Shown piece after piece: positions 14,108 through 14,279 of a DNA stretch of 14,279 nt. The position numbers and the translations under genes were made by a program. The notes beneath the pieces are model-generated. The model was not told where the DNA came from, searched no databases, and saw only the letters and a program-made list of their open reading frames with translations. The stretch is from Bacteroidales bacterium (GTDB lineage Bacteria > Bacteroidota > Bacteroidia > Bacteroidales > UBA932): positions 1-14,279 of the forward strand of contig JAFVDC010000150.1 in assembly GCA_017478685.1 (NCBI GenBank). Direction: 5' to 3'. Numbering within the stretch: the first letter of the stretch is position 1; each line of letters begins with the position of its first letter.

Positions 14108-14279
14108 ATGAAAAAACTATTTAGCACTATTACGCCGCTCGTTTTTGTAGCCATCCTGCTTCTTTCGGCCTGTACAAAGGAAAACCTGAGCCAGCGCGGT
14201 TTTGACATGAACTTCCCGGCTCCAACCCAAACAATTACCAAGGTAACGCTAAACGACGCTCAGCGCGGATACCTGGAAG
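14108..14279 (+). CDS. Lipoprotein, N-terminal fragment (runs off the window)
   Basis: The first 57 codons of a gene that continues past the window edge. It starts MKKLFSTITPLVFVAILLLSAC, a signal peptide with lipobox LSAC, so the product is a lipoprotein. The start of the mature part (TKENLSQRGFDMNFPAPTQ, then ITKVTLNDAQRGYLE) is polar. I do not recognise the family. The short linker followed by a leucine-aspartate-glutamine helix start is faintly like the beginning of Bacteroidota serpins, but this is too little to call. It is transcribed from the box at 14077 and is divergent from the NUDIX gene across the palindromic spacer. Confidence 0.75.
   Translation, partial: MKKLFSTITPLVFVAILLLSACTKENLSQRGFDMNFPAPTQTITKVTLNDAQRGYLE

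Noticed and set aside
1..14279. A polysaccharide utilization locus, mobile element or defence system
   Set aside because: There is no SusC/SusD pair, hybrid sensor, sigma/anti-sigma pair, transposase, integrase, toxin-antitoxin or nuclease gene among the recognisable products.

Overview
The window looks like a chromosomal stretch of a gut- or rumen-type member of the Bacteroidales (Bacteroidota). The strongest reason is the promoter grammar. Every gene that heads a transcription unit has a TAnnTTTG-type -7 box 4 to 27 nt before its start codon, and three have a perfect TTTG -33 box exactly 20 nt upstream of it. Convincing Shine-Dalgarno sequences are mostly absent. The gene content also fits: many exported lipoproteins and glycoside hydrolases, a small C-terminal-Phe outer membrane barrel, and families such as DUF4832. 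The coding DNA is fairly GC-rich and the spacers are AT-richer. I see no integrase, transposase, phage gene, rRNA, tRNA or CRISPR array.

Layout. 1-366: non-coding, with an intrinsic terminator for a gene outside the window and the promoter of the first gene. 367-1347: GH5 lipoprotein. 1414-2619: two-gene operon of an unknown exported protein and a small outer membrane barrel, closed by a strong hairpin terminator at 2663-2694. 2733-3896 (-) and 3988-5145 (+): a membrane acyltransferase and a Gate-domain membrane protein, divergently transcribed. 5252-6052 (+) and 6036-7121 (-): an exported esterase and a membrane metallophosphoesterase, which overlap tail to tail. 7122-7342: a divergent promoter region with an imperfect ~51-nt tandem repeat. 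7343-9727 (+): GH2 lipoprotein of the exo-glucosaminidase type. 13010 down to 9754 (-): three-gene operon of alkaline phosphatase lipoprotein, DMT-family transporter and DUF4832 lipoprotein, convergent with the GH2 gene. 13141-13707 (-): NUDIX hydrolase. 13748-14076: palindrome-rich spacer. 14108 to the end (+): start of another lipoprotein.

How the genes may work together (inference). Much of the window encodes cell-envelope hydrolases: GH5, GH2, DUF4832, esterase, alkaline phosphatase and metallophosphoesterase. Together they could trim glycans and remove acyl or phosphate groups outside the cytoplasmic membrane, with the DMT transporter moving a small product. There is no SusC/SusD pair here, so this is not a classical polysaccharide utilization locus.

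The most unusual material is non-coding. Two divergent promoter regions (7122-7342 and 13708-14107) carry GC-rich repeats sharing the heptamer TTTGGGC. The second contains five copies of a 12-mer, four of them forming two 35-nt hairpins of identical size with a compensatory base change, an arrangement like REP/BIME elements. Several start codons lie so close to the -7 box that their mRNAs should be nearly leaderless.
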